64,000 nt of DNA from Compostimonas suwonensis (lineage in GTDB: Bacteria > Actinomycetota > Actinomycetes > Actinomycetales > Microbacteriaceae). Made by a program: the position numbers and the translations under genes. The stretch spans positions 1 to 64,000 of the forward strand of contig NZ_PGFB01000006.1 of assembly GCF_002797855.1 (NCBI RefSeq), written 5' to 3'. The notes beneath the pieces were generated by a model. It worked only from the letters and a program-made list of their open reading frames with translations. It searched no databases and was not told where the DNA came from. Positions 1 to 8,419 of this stretch are shown here, one piece after another; the stretch's first letter is position 1, and every line of letters starts with the position of its first letter.

Positions 1-156
1 CACCGCAAGACCCCACCCGATAGTGACCATAAGAAAGCCACCATTGAAGCCCTTCGTCTTAGCAAGCGCGACATTAGCGACCACACCACAGCCCAAAAGA
101 ACAAGCAGGGCCGTGCCTACGAGTTCTGACAGAAATACAACTCCGAGATTGTCCAC
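1..156 (-). CDS. glpF: Glycerol uptake facilitator (MIP/aquaglyceroporin), N-terminal part only
   Basis: The reverse strand reads from a GTG at 156 through 52 codons to the window edge. A good ribosome site (AAGGAAGG) lies 4-5 nt upstream of the GTG. The peptide contains FLSELVGTALLVLLGCG and later GFNGGFLMVTIGWGLAV, the typical first membrane helix and start of the second helix of bacterial GlpF. The first NPA pore motif lies outside the window. The protein would facilitate diffusion of glycerol across the cytoplasmic membrane. It is divergent to dhaKLM, which fits a glycerol/dihydroxyacetone use locus. Codon choice here (TTG, GTA, ACT, CTT) is less GC-rich than in dhaKLM, hinting at a different history. 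Family assignment is firm; substrate is inferred from context. Confidence 0.85.
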   Translation of the reverse strand, partial: MDNLGVVFLSELVGTALLVLLGCGVVANVALAKTKGFNGGFLMVTIGWGLAV

Positions 157-378
157 GTTGACCTTCCTTAGAGTGAGCGCGCTCCTCGCGGAGCGTCTTG
201 GCCCAGCAGATGACTACACCCTAGTCCTCGGCGAACATTCAGGGAACGGATGGAGCCAATGTCGCCGGATGCACTGTTGCCGGGTCGCTTCGAGGGCGTA
301 AATTGAGCGGAGACGGAGCGTGTGCGCCCGGCGCGTCTGCCCGGCAATGTGCTGTCTCTGCGATCGGAGGGATTTTCA
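157..378. promoter_or_regulatory. Divergent glpF-dhaK control region
   Basis: This 222-bp gap separates the divergent glpF and dhaK starts. For dhaK a promoter can be proposed: TTGCCG at 277-282, a 16-bp spacer and TAAATT at 299-304, giving a leader of roughly 65 nt. A 10-bp palindrome, GAGCGCGCTC, sits at 175-184 just upstream of glpF and could be an operator. No regulator gene is adjacent. No convincing ORF was seen. The promoter is a motif reading only. Confidence 0.45.
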
Positions 379-1380
<1,002 letters not shown>

Positions 1381-1389
1381 AGGAATTCG

Positions 1390-2028
1390 ATGAGTTTGGG
1401 TATCACCTGGGCCGTGGCCTGGATCAGGCAGAGTGCGCAGGTCGTCTCGGAGCACAGGGTCGAGCTGATCACCCTCGACCGCGAGATCGGCGACGGGGAT
1501 CACGGCGAGAACATGGAGAGGGGTTTCTCGGCGGTCCTGACGAAGCTCGACGACCTGCCATCCGAGGCCACGCCCGGTGATGCTCTCAAACTCGTGGCGA
1601 CGACCCTCATCTCGACGGTCGGCGGCGCGGCGGGGCCGCTCTACGGAACGGCGTATCTGAAGGCCGCCGCCGCAATCGGCTCGGCGCCCGAGCTCGACGG
1701 CGCCGCCATCGTGGCGCTGCTGACGGCCGCCCGCGACGGCATCGTGCTGCGCGGGAAGGCCGAGGTCGGCGACAAGACGATGGTGGATGCCTGGACTCCC
1801 GCGGTCGACGCCGCGGCTGCCGCTCAGGCGGCCGGGGCCTCGGAGTCGGAGATCCTCGCGGCCGCAGCCGACGCCGCGGAGGCGGGCGCCGTCTCGACGG
1901 AGCCGCTCGTCGCCCACAAGGGACGCGCGAGCTACCTCGGCGAGCGCGCGATCGGGCACCGTGACCCGGGAGCCCAGTCGACGGCGTACATCCTGCGTGC
2001 CGCAGCCGATACGGCCGCAGAGGCCTAG
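1390..2028 (+). CDS. dhaL: Dihydroxyacetone kinase ADP-binding subunit DhaL
   Basis: This 212-residue protein is the nucleotide-binding subunit that transfers phosphate to DhaK-bound dihydroxyacetone. The Mg-nucleotide aspartate motif DREIGDGDHG is at about residues 31-40, and GDKTMVDAW near 127-135 is the second conserved DhaL motif. In PTS-linked systems the ADP stays bound and is rephosphorylated by DhaM. An AGGAA site directly upstream fixes the ATG at 1390. It lies 9 bp after dhaK and 3 bp before dhaM, a tight operon. Length and motifs match single-domain DhaL. Confidence 0.95.
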   Translation: MSLGITWAVAWIRQSAQVVSEHRVELITLDREIGDGDHGENMERGFSAVLTKLDDLPSEATPGDALKLVATTLISTVGGAAGPLYGTAYLKAAAAIGSAPELDGAAIVALLTAARDGIVLRGKAEVGDKTMVDAWTPAVDAAAAAQAAGASESEILAAAADAAEAGAVSTEPLVAHKGRASYLGERAIGHRDPGAQSTAYILRAAADTAAEA

Positions 2029-2031
2029 GGC

Positions 2032-2802
2032 ATGGCGCAGACCACGGGCGGGGTCGGAGTCGTCTTCGTCTCCCACAGCGAGAAGATCGCCGACGGCCTC
2101 ATCGAGCTCGCGAGCCAGATGGCGCCCACCGCGGCACTCGCGGCTGCGGGCGGCACCGACGACGGGCGGATCGGGACGAGCTTCGACAAGGTGCTCGCCG
2201 CGATCGGCGCCGTCGACAGCGGTCACGGGGTCGTCGTGCTGTGCGACCTCGGCTCCGCCATCCTGACCGCCGAGACCGCGCTCGACTTCCTCGACGACAC
2301 CGTGCGGGCATCCGTGCGGATCGTCGACGCCCCTCTCGTGGAGGGCGGCGTCGCGGCGTCGGTCGCCGCGCAGACGGGCGCGTCGCTCGACGAGGTCGCC
2401 GCAGCGGCGCGATCGGCGGTGGGCGAGGCCGGCGCCGCGCCCGAGACCCCGGGTTCGGCCGCGCCCGCTGCTGCGGCATCCGGAACCGGGGGCGACGCGG
2501 CATCCGACGCGACCGGTGCGACAGATTCCGGCTCGACAGCGCCCGGTCCCTACACCCGCACGGCGACGCTCATCAACAAGGACGGCCTGCACGCCCGGCC
2601 CGCCGCCGAGTTCGTCAAGCTGGCCTCGACCTTCGGCGGAAAGGTGACGGTCAACGGCAAGGACGCCAAGAGCCTTCTCGGCATCATGTCGCTCGGGCTC
2701 ACGAAGGGCACGAGCGTGGAGATCGCCTCGGCCGACCCCGCGGGGCGCGACGCGGTCGACGCCCTCGCGGAACTCGTGGCGGGCGGCTTCGGCGAGGCGT
2801 AG
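2032..2802 (+). CDS. dhaM: Phosphotransferase DhaM: EIIA(man)-like domain fused to HPr domain
   Basis: DhaM carries phosphate from the PEP phosphotransferase system to DhaL-bound ADP. Residues about 7-130 are an EIIA-mannose-type fold with the phospho-accepting H15 in FVSHSEK. An Ala/Gly/Ser-rich linker follows (about 135-168), then a full HPr domain with H187 in KDGLHARPAAEF and the KSLLGIMSLG segment. The 256-residue length shows that the third, enzyme I-like domain of E. coli DhaM is absent, so phosphate must come from a general enzyme I encoded elsewhere. The HPr domain may also serve other PTS reactions. It ends the dhaKLM operon. Confidence 0.93.
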   Translation: MAQTTGGVGVVFVSHSEKIADGLIELASQMAPTAALAAAGGTDDGRIGTSFDKVLAAIGAVDSGHGVVVLCDLGSAILTAETALDFLDDTVRASVRIVDAPLVEGGVAASVAAQTGASLDEVAAAARSAVGEAGAAPETPGSAAPAAAASGTGGDAASDATGATDSGSTAPGPYTRTATLINKDGLHARPAAEFVKLASTFGGKVTVNGKDAKSLLGIMSLGLTKGTSVEIASADPAGRDAVDALAELVAGGFGEA

Positions 2803-2848
2803 CCCGCGTCTCGAGATCTGCGCTCTCGACGTCCGGTGAGGCCAGCGC

Positions 2849-3481
2849 CTAGACGGTGCTCGTGACGTAGTCCTGCGTCAGCTCGAACACGGCTGCGAAG
2901 CCCTGGCCGATCTGGATGAACACCACGACGAGGGTGACGACGAGCACAACGACGGCCAGCCACAACGGCAGGTAGCCGCGGCTCGAGCGCCGATGCGCGA
3001 CGACCGAGCGGCCGATGGTGTAGACGAGCGAGTTGAGGAACGCCCACGCCCAGTGGAAGGGCCGCACATAGCCGTCGCGACGCAGCCGGCGCCAGTCGAG
3101 GTAGGCGAAGATGACCGTGAGGCCGTAGATCACCCAGCTCGTGGCCGTGACCAGGAGGTAGCCGGGGTCGAGGAGGGTCGCGAGCTGCGTGGTCGCCGAC
3201 GGATCGAGGGAGGCCTCCATCGACCGGGTCAGGTAGCCGGTGAAGTCGAAGCTCACGAAGACGAGCAGGGAGAGGATCGGCAGCACCACGGCGACGAGCC
3301 AGATGAACGGGTTGTACACGGGCGTGCCGGGCTGCACGGTGCTCGCGGTTGTGGTGCCGCCGGGGTTCGCGAGGTGTGCCGTCCACGCGGTGCCATCCCA
3401 CCAGCGCACCTGACCGCTGCCCTCGGGGTCGGGATACCATCCCGGTCGAGCGGAAAACCCTGCGTTCGACTCGTACGACAC
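2849..3481 (-). CDS. DUF2510-domain multi-pass membrane protein
   Basis: The protein starts with GTG at 3481 behind an AGGAG site and has 210 residues. Residues about 14-37 form a DUF2510 module with the signature WYPDPEGSGQVRWWDG, common at the N-terminus of actinobacterial membrane proteins. Four hydrophobic segments follow: about 58-80, 103-125, 142-160 and 173-198. DUF2510 has no established catalytic role, so the function is unknown. It is convergent with dhaM and separated by 63 bp from the downstream efflux gene on the same strand. Confidence 0.8.
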   Translation of the reverse strand: MSYESNAGFSARPGWYPDPEGSGQVRWWDGTAWTAHLANPGGTTTASTVQPGTPVYNPFIWLVAVVLPILSLLVFVSFDFTGYLTRSMEASLDPSATTQLATLLDPGYLLVTATSWVIYGLTVIFAYLDWRRLRRDGYVRPFHWAWAFLNSLVYTIGRSVVAHRRSSRGYLPLWLAVVVLVVTLVVVFIQIGQGFAAVFELTQDYVTSTV

Positions 3482-3544
3482 CGATCGCTCCTCACCTAGT
3501 CGGACGAGGCCAGCCTAGAGGAGGAGCGATCGGATGCCGGAATG

Positions 3545-5197
3545 TCAGTTCGCGACCGTCGTTGCGCTCGGCGCGGGATCGGATCGGCGGGAGCCGCCGG
3601 TGAGGGCCTCATCGTCGAGCAGCACGCGGTTCGCGCCGTCGATCTCGAGGCTCTCCGGCAGGATGTCGCGCTCGATCGTCGTGGCGAGCGGCTTCTCCTT
3701 CACGAAGCACAGCAGGATCACGGCGACGACGATGAGCGGCACCATGTAGAGGAACACCGGGGTGAGCGCGTCGTTGTACGAGCCGACGATCACGTCGCGC
3801 ACGCCGGAGGGCAGATCCTTGACGATGGCCGGCGTCAGCGAGTTGCTTCCCCCCTCGGCCGCAGCACCGCCGGCCGGCATCCGCTCCGCGAGGAGCTCGG
3901 TGAGGCGGGCGACGAACAGGCTGCCGACGATCGCGGAGCCGAGCGAGGCGCCGATCTGGCGGAAGTAGTTGTTCGAGGCCGTCGCCGTGCCGACCTGGGT
4001 GATCGGGAACGAGTTCTGCACGATGAGGATGAGGATCTGCATGCTCATGCCGAGCCCGATGCCCATGATCGCGAGGTAGGTGCAGAGGATCCAGACCGGC
4101 AGGGTCGGGGTCATCGTCGAGAGCAGCACGAGCGAGACGGCCACGATGGCCGTTCCCACGATGGGCAGCCACTTGTAGCGCCCGGTCTTGCTCACGAGCT
4201 GGCCGGAGCCGATCGAGCTGATGAGCAGTGCGGCCATCATCGGGATCATGAGGAACCCGGCCTCGGTCGCGTTCGCCCCGGTCACCATCTGCAGGTAGGT
4301 GGGCAGGTAGGCGAGGGCGCCGAACATCGCGATGCCGATGATGAGGCCGGCGATCGTCGTGAGGTTGAAGTTGCGGTCCGTGAAGAGGCGCAGCGGCATG
4401 ATCGGCTCGGCGGCGCGGCGCTCCACGAGCACGAAGGCGACACCCGCGACGACGGTCCCGATGATGAGGCCGATGATCGTGAGCGAATCCCAGTCGTAGG
4501 TCGTGCCACCCCAGGTGGTCACGAGCACGAGGCAGGTGGAGGCGACGGCGAGCAGGGCCATGCCCGCGACATCCAGGCGGGGCCTGCTCGTGGTGCCCTT
4601 CGGCAGTCGCAGGAAGAAGACGGCCGAGACGATCGCGAGGATGCCGAGAGGGATGTTCATCCAGAACGCCCAGCGCCAGCCGATGCCCTCGGTGAACCAC
4701 CCGCCGAGCAGCGGGCCGGCCACCGACGACAGCGCGAAGACGCCGCCCATGATGCCCATGTAGCGTCCGCGCTCACGGGCGGGGACGACATCCGCGATGA
4801 TCGCCTGGGCGAGGATCATCAGACCGCCGCCGCCGAGACCCTGGATGGCGCGGCCGATGATGAGCCAGGTCATGTCCTGCGCCATGCCGCCCACGATCGA
4901 GCCGGCGATGAAGATCGAGATCGCGATGATGAAGAGGCCCTTGCGGCCGATCAGGTCGCCGAGTTTGCCGTAGACGGGAAGCACGATCGTCGAGGCGAGG
5001 ATGTACGCGGTCGTGACCCAGAGCATGTGGTCGACGCCGTCGAGCTCGCCGACGATCGTCGGCAGGGCCGTGCTGAAGATGGTCTGGTCGAGCGAGGCGA
5101 GCAGCATCGTGACCATGAGCCCGGCGAAGACCAGGAGGATGTTGCGTTTGGAGGCGACGCCGGATTGCGGTGCCGCCGTTGGAGCGGTGGTGGTCAT
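3545..5197 (-). CDS. MFS multidrug efflux transporter, DHA2 (14-TM, EmrB/QacA-like) family
   Basis: A 550-residue drug:proton antiporter of the DHA2 family. Evidence includes the first-helix motif LDQTIFSTALPTIVGEL, the loop motif GKLGDLIGRKGLF, the GRAIQGLGGGGL region and a length suited to 14 membrane helices. The start at 5197 is chosen over an upstream in-frame start because its ATG overlaps the stop of the preceding tetR gene (ATGA), so translation is coupled. The N-terminal about 20 residues are hydrophilic and the C-terminus is a charged tail. The linked TetR regulator implies drug-inducible efflux. The exported substrate cannot be told from sequence. Confidence 0.92.
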   Translation of the reverse strand: MTTTAPTAAPQSGVASKRNILLVFAGLMVTMLLASLDQTIFSTALPTIVGELDGVDHMLWVTTAYILASTIVLPVYGKLGDLIGRKGLFIIAISIFIAGSIVGGMAQDMTWLIIGRAIQGLGGGGLMILAQAIIADVVPARERGRYMGIMGGVFALSSVAGPLLGGWFTEGIGWRWAFWMNIPLGILAIVSAVFFLRLPKGTTSRPRLDVAGMALLAVASTCLVLVTTWGGTTYDWDSLTIIGLIIGTVVAGVAFVLVERRAAEPIMPLRLFTDRNFNLTTIAGLIIGIAMFGALAYLPTYLQMVTGANATEAGFLMIPMMAALLISSIGSGQLVSKTGRYKWLPIVGTAIVAVSLVLLSTMTPTLPVWILCTYLAIMGIGLGMSMQILILIVQNSFPITQVGTATASNNYFRQIGASLGSAIVGSLFVARLTELLAERMPAGGAAAEGGSNSLTPAIVKDLPSGVRDVIVGSYNDALTPVFLYMVPLIVVAVILLCFVKEKPLATTIERDILPESLEIDGANRVLLDDEALTGGSRRSDPAPSATTVAN

Positions 5198-5829
5198 GTC
5201 AGTCTTTCTACGGTTTGTCGTACGAGCGCGGCCGCTCGCTGTTCGAGTTCTGCTGCCGGGCTGTCGCTTCCTGCGGCGATCCACTCCTTGACGGCGGCAC
5301 GCAGGCCGCCGCTGCAGAGGGCGAGGAGGAGCTCGGCCGTCGGTTGCGCGTTGTTCGGATCGAGGTCGGAGAACCGGGGGTCACGAGCGAGCAGGGCCGT
5401 GATCGCGTCGACGATCTGCCCGGCCATACGCGTGAACTGGCTGACCTGGCGGCCGAGGAGCTGCGGGTTGCTCTTGATGATCTGCACCCGCGACTCGTGC
5501 AGCGCGGGATCGGTGATCGCCGGGCCGATGATGGCGAAGAGCAGGCCGGTGACGGATTCGACCGTCTCGGCGCCGTCGGCGCGGGCCAGGTGCTCGGCGA
5601 GGAAGTCGTCGGTCAGCTCCACGTCGTGGATGCCGAGGATGGCGTCTTCCTTGCTGTCGAAGTAGTTGAAGAAGGTTCGGGGGGAGACGCCGGCTCGTTC
5701 GCTGACGGCATCGATCGTCACCTGCTCGGGGCCGTCGCGCAGTGTGAGTGCGACGGCGGCCTCCTCGAGGCGGGCGCGGGTCTCCATACGTTTGCGGTCA
5801 CGCAGACCGACGGTTTCAGGAGAAGGCAT
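5194..5829 (-). CDS. TetR-family transcriptional regulator of the adjacent efflux pump
   Basis: A 211-residue TetR protein. An N-terminal helix-turn-helix spans about residues 14-55, with TIDAVSERAGVSPRTFFNYF as recognition segment, followed by an all-helical ligand domain. The start at 5829 gives the usual short arm before the HTH. A longer in-frame start exists at 5886, but that stretch lies over the putative operators and reads as non-coding. The stop overlaps the MFS start by 4 bp. By family analogy it represses the operon until a drug binds. Inverted-repeat sites immediately upstream (5841-5883) are candidate operators. Confidence 0.9.
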   Translation of the reverse strand: MPSPETVGLRDRKRMETRARLEEAAVALTLRDGPEQVTIDAVSERAGVSPRTFFNYFDSKEDAILGIHDVELTDDFLAEHLARADGAETVESVTGLLFAIIGPAITDPALHESRVQIIKSNPQLLGRQVSQFTRMAGQIVDAITALLARDPRFSDLDPNNAQPTAELLLALCSGGLRAAVKEWIAAGSDSPAAELEQRAAALVRQTVERLT

Positions 5830-5837
5830 TGCCCAAT

Positions 5838-5886
5838 CGTTGCACAATGTGAAAACTTGCGCAAATGCAAAATTGCAGGGATGCAA
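5838..5886. promoter_or_regulatory. Cluster of TTGC/GCAA inverted repeats upstream of tetR-MFS
   Basis: Just upstream of the tetR start lie three related elements: TTGCACAA at about 5840-5847, the 8-bp palindrome TTGCGCAA at 5857-5864, and TGCAA-2-TTGCA at 5866-5877. A further TGCAAG follows at about 5881. The stretch is clearly more AT-rich than its surroundings. TetR repressors typically bind such repeats and autoregulate, so this is read as the operator/promoter of the efflux operon. Binding is inferred. Confidence 0.5.
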
Positions 5887-5970
5887 GGATTTCGCGCGCG
5901 GCGAAACGAGGATGGGCTGTGGGCCGGGCCGCTGATCATCTCAGTGCATCCCCTCGGTAGGGTTGGGGCA

Positions 5971-6849
5971 ATGGGAAGAATCGTCGAGCACATCATCGCG
6001 GACGCGGATGCCGGGCCCTACGCGGTTGCCGTGACGGCCGACGGAGCGGTGTGGTGCAGTCTCGTCTCCGGAGCGGCCCTGGTGCGACTCGCACCGGACG
6101 GGGGCATCCGGCGGATCCCGCTCGGTGAGGGATCCCGGCCCTCCCTGCTCGCCGCCGGGGCATCCGACTCGGTGTGGGTGACCGACACGACCGGCAACCG
6201 GATCGTGCTCGTGGGCGAGAGCGGCGTGCTGACGTCGATCGCCGTTCCCACGGAGGGCGCTCAGCCGTACGGCATCGTCTCCCTCGACGACGGCACCGTC
6301 TGGTTCACCGAGCTCGCGAGCGACGCCCTCGGCCGCATCGACGTCCTCGGCCGGGTCACCGAGTTCTCCGCGGGCACCCGTGACGGCGTCGTCTCGATGA
6401 TCGCCGCGGCGGGGGAGAGCCTGTGGTTCACCGCGAACCGCGCGAACGCCATCGGGATGATCCGCGGCGGCGACTCCGCGGTGCGCCTCTTCGAGATCCC
6501 GACTCCGGATGCCGGGCCTGTCGGCATCACGGTCGGCGGCGACGGCGCGGCGTGGTTCGTCGAGATCCTCGCGGGGCAGATCGGCCGGGTCGACCGCAAC
6601 GGCGGCTTCACCGAGTTCCCCCTGCCCGACCGGGCGTCCAAGCCGCACGCGATCTGCGCGGATCCCGCCGGCGGCTGCTGGTTCACCCTCTGGGGCTCGA
6701 ACCAGCTCGGGCACATCGCCGCCGACGGCGAGATCGCGCTCATCGAGCTGCCGGCCGCGCACGGGGAGCCGCACGGGCTCGCCGTCGCGCCCGACGGAAC
6801 CGTGTGGGTCGCGCTCGAGACCGGGGCTCTGCTCGCCGTCACGCCCTGA
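5971..6849 (+). CDS. Vgb-family beta-propeller lyase (streptogramin B lyase-like)
   Basis: A 292-residue protein built of about seven repeats of the type DGTVWFTELASDALGRID, the propeller fold of virginiamycin B lyase. Vgb linearises type B streptogramins by an elimination reaction. Conserved-looking active-site residues are present: H226 in SKPHAI, E266 and H268 in GEPHGLA, with the same spacing as the family's H228/E268/H270. A TAGGGT box at 5958-5963 ends 7 nt before the ATG, suggesting leaderless transcription. It is divergent from the TetR-MFS operon. Many chromosomal Vgb-like propellers have no known antibiotic substrate, so the fold is firm and the resistance role is only possible. Confidence 0.75.
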   Translation: MGRIVEHIIADADAGPYAVAVTADGAVWCSLVSGAALVRLAPDGGIRRIPLGEGSRPSLLAAGASDSVWVTDTTGNRIVLVGESGVLTSIAVPTEGAQPYGIVSLDDGTVWFTELASDALGRIDVLGRVTEFSAGTRDGVVSMIAAAGESLWFTANRANAIGMIRGGDSAVRLFEIPTPDAGPVGITVGGDGAAWFVEILAGQIGRVDRNGGFTEFPLPDRASKPHAICADPAGGCWFTLWGSNQLGHIAADGEIALIELPAAHGEPHGLAVAPDGTVWVALETGALLAVTP

Positions 6850-7294
6850 GCGGCTGCGTGCTGCCTCATGGTGGCGGGCCCTGCGAACCCGGGCGAATCA
6901 GAGTGAGCCGCGCGACACGATCCATCGGCGGCGGAACGCCGGCATCGCCGCGGCGATGTGCTCGACGCCCTGGTCGTCCGGTCGACGGGCGAGCCCAGAC
7001 GCTGTTGTCGATGAGACGCTTGTGACGGCCATGAGCTCGCCACTATGTCGAAGACGGGAGCCTATAGAAGATGAGTAAATTCAGTTCACGAGCGGTGAGC
7101 TGACACTCCGCCCAGCGTCGAGAGGCCGCCGACCACGATGTCGACGAGCAGCCGTGCGTACCGCCCGTCCGGGTCGAGGTCGTCGACGTCGACCTGCATC
7201 CAATAACCCTCGCCGGAGACGCGCTGCCCGCAATCACTGGGAAGAGCCGCGACCGGTGTGCGGCAGAGGGCGTGCCGGGCGGGAGAATGGAGGG
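6850..7294. other. 445-bp gap without a confident gene
   Basis: No complete gene is supported here. Two short reverse-strand frames overlap at about 7043-7366. One ends with a protein-like stretch (VDVDDLDPDGRYARLLVDIV, about 7086-7197), which could be a decayed gene end, but its upstream part is low-complexity. An AT-richer patch at about 7060-7085 may be a promoter or terminator. Nothing else was recognised. Confidence 0.35.
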
Positions 7295-7951
7295 GTGAGT
7301 GAGGCGGGCGAGTTCGTGGATGCCGCACTCCAGCGCGAGAGCTCCTGGGAGCGCGCGGACGAGCACCGCGAGCGGCTGGGCGGCGCGCTGCAGTACTACG
7401 GCAGCTCGGTGGGGGCGGTACGCGGCACCGTCCGCGACCTAACCCGCCGGCATCCGGGGCTCTCGCACGACGAGGTGACGGCGCTGAGCTCCGAGCTCTG
7501 GGCCGCGCCCGTGTTCGAGCGGCGGCTCGCGGCGATCGTGCTGCTGCAGTCGAACGTCGCTCTTCTCGACAACTCCGACCTGACCCGCGTCGAGGGCTTC
7601 GTGCGCGGGGCGCGGCTGCGCGCCCTCGTCGACCCGCTCGCGGTCGATGTCATCGGCCCGATGGTGGAGGGGTTGACCGGCCAGAAGCGCGCCCGTGCCG
7701 ACATCGCCCTCGACCGCTGGGCGCAGGACGACGACGTCTGGCTCCGACGTGCGGCTCTGCTGTCCCCGCTCCGCGCCTTCCGGGCCGGACGCGGTGACGA
7801 GGACGGTCTCGCGCGGCGGGTCGCGACCGTTCGGGCGCGGCATCCGGAGACTGACATCGGGGCGGATGCCGCGGACGCCCCCGACTCGGAGGCGATCGCC
7901 CTCGTGCGCGCCGAACTGGCCGAGGCCCGGCCAGGACTGCGTCTTCCCTGA
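7295..7951 (+). CDS. AlkD-like DNA alkylation repair protein (HEAT-repeat family)
   Basis: A 218-residue helical protein with the typical start of AlkD relatives (alternating helices, then WAAPVFERRLAAIVLL) and the late motif DDVWLRRAALLSPL. AlkD-type enzymes excise positively charged alkylated bases such as N7-methylguanine and N3-methyladenine through HEAT-like repeats. The GTG at 7295 follows a GGAGAATGGAGG ribosome site. The WDLVD-type catalytic segment of characterised AlkD is not clear here, where LVDPLAVDVIGP occupies a similar place, so activity is uncertain. The next gene starts 52 bp downstream. Confidence 0.65.
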   Translation: MSEAGEFVDAALQRESSWERADEHRERLGGALQYYGSSVGAVRGTVRDLTRRHPGLSHDEVTALSSELWAAPVFERRLAAIVLLQSNVALLDNSDLTRVEGFVRGARLRALVDPLAVDVIGPMVEGLTGQKRARADIALDRWAQDDDVWLRRAALLSPLRAFRAGRGDEDGLARRVATVRARHPETDIGADAADAPDSEAIALVRAELAEARPGLRLP

Positions 7952-8002
7952 CTGTCGCGTATCTTCAAGACCGCCCGTCCGCCCGAGCGATAGCGTGGAA
8001 TC

Positions 8003-8419
8003 GTGGACATCAAGGCGACGAATGCACGTGTGATCGAGCAGTTCCGTGCGGGCGAACCGGTCGAGGGGATGCATCGCGATCGACTCGCCCTGCTCACCAC
8101 CGTCGGCTCGAGGTCGGGGCTGCCGCGGACGACCCCGATGATGGTGAACCGCGACGGCGAGCGGATGCTGCTGGTCGCCTCGAACATGGGGGCGCCGCGA
8201 GACCCCGACTGGTACAACAACCTGGTGGCGGAGCCGCACGTCACGATCGAGGTCGACGATCCGGAGCCCGACACGCGCTATGACGCGGTGGCGGCACCGG
8301 CGACGGGCGAGGAGTACGAGCGGCTGTGGGCGAGGCTCACCACGGAGTACCCGTTCTTCCTCGACCACGCGGCCTCGAGCAAGCGCCGGATCCCGATCGT
8401 CATCGTCACGCCCGTCTGA
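8003..8419 (+). CDS. Deazaflavin (F420)-dependent nitroreductase-family oxidoreductase
   Basis: A 138-residue protein of the DDN/FDOR-A family. The hallmark order is present: LLTTVGSRSGLPRTTPMM (cofactor-binding strand pair), LVASNMGAPRDPDWYNNL, and a C-terminal RRIPIVIV strand. Members bind F420 and reduce quinones, nitro compounds or other small molecules. A GTG at 8003 is preceded by TAGCGT (7991-7996) with a 6-nt gap and no ribosome site, indicating a leaderless mRNA. Its last 14 bp overlap the convergent sensor kinase gene. Substrate unknown. Confidence 0.85.
   Translation: MDIKATNARVIEQFRAGEPVEGMHRDRLALLTTVGSRSGLPRTTPMMVNRDGERMLLVASNMGAPRDPDWYNNLVAEPHVTIEVDDPEPDTRYDAVAAPATGEEYERLWARLTTEYPFFLDHAASSKRRIPIVIVTPV

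Noticed and set aside
3542-6849. Forward-strand frames opposite the MFS and TetR genes, and an N-terminal extension of the Vgb-like gene to 5170
   Set aside because: The reverse strand carries the real genes; the Vgb-like gene has a precise leaderless start at 5971.
7043-7366. Short reverse-strand frames near 7.1-7.3 kb
   Set aside because: Only one short stretch is protein-like and there is no start signal; reported as an empty gap with a possible remnant.
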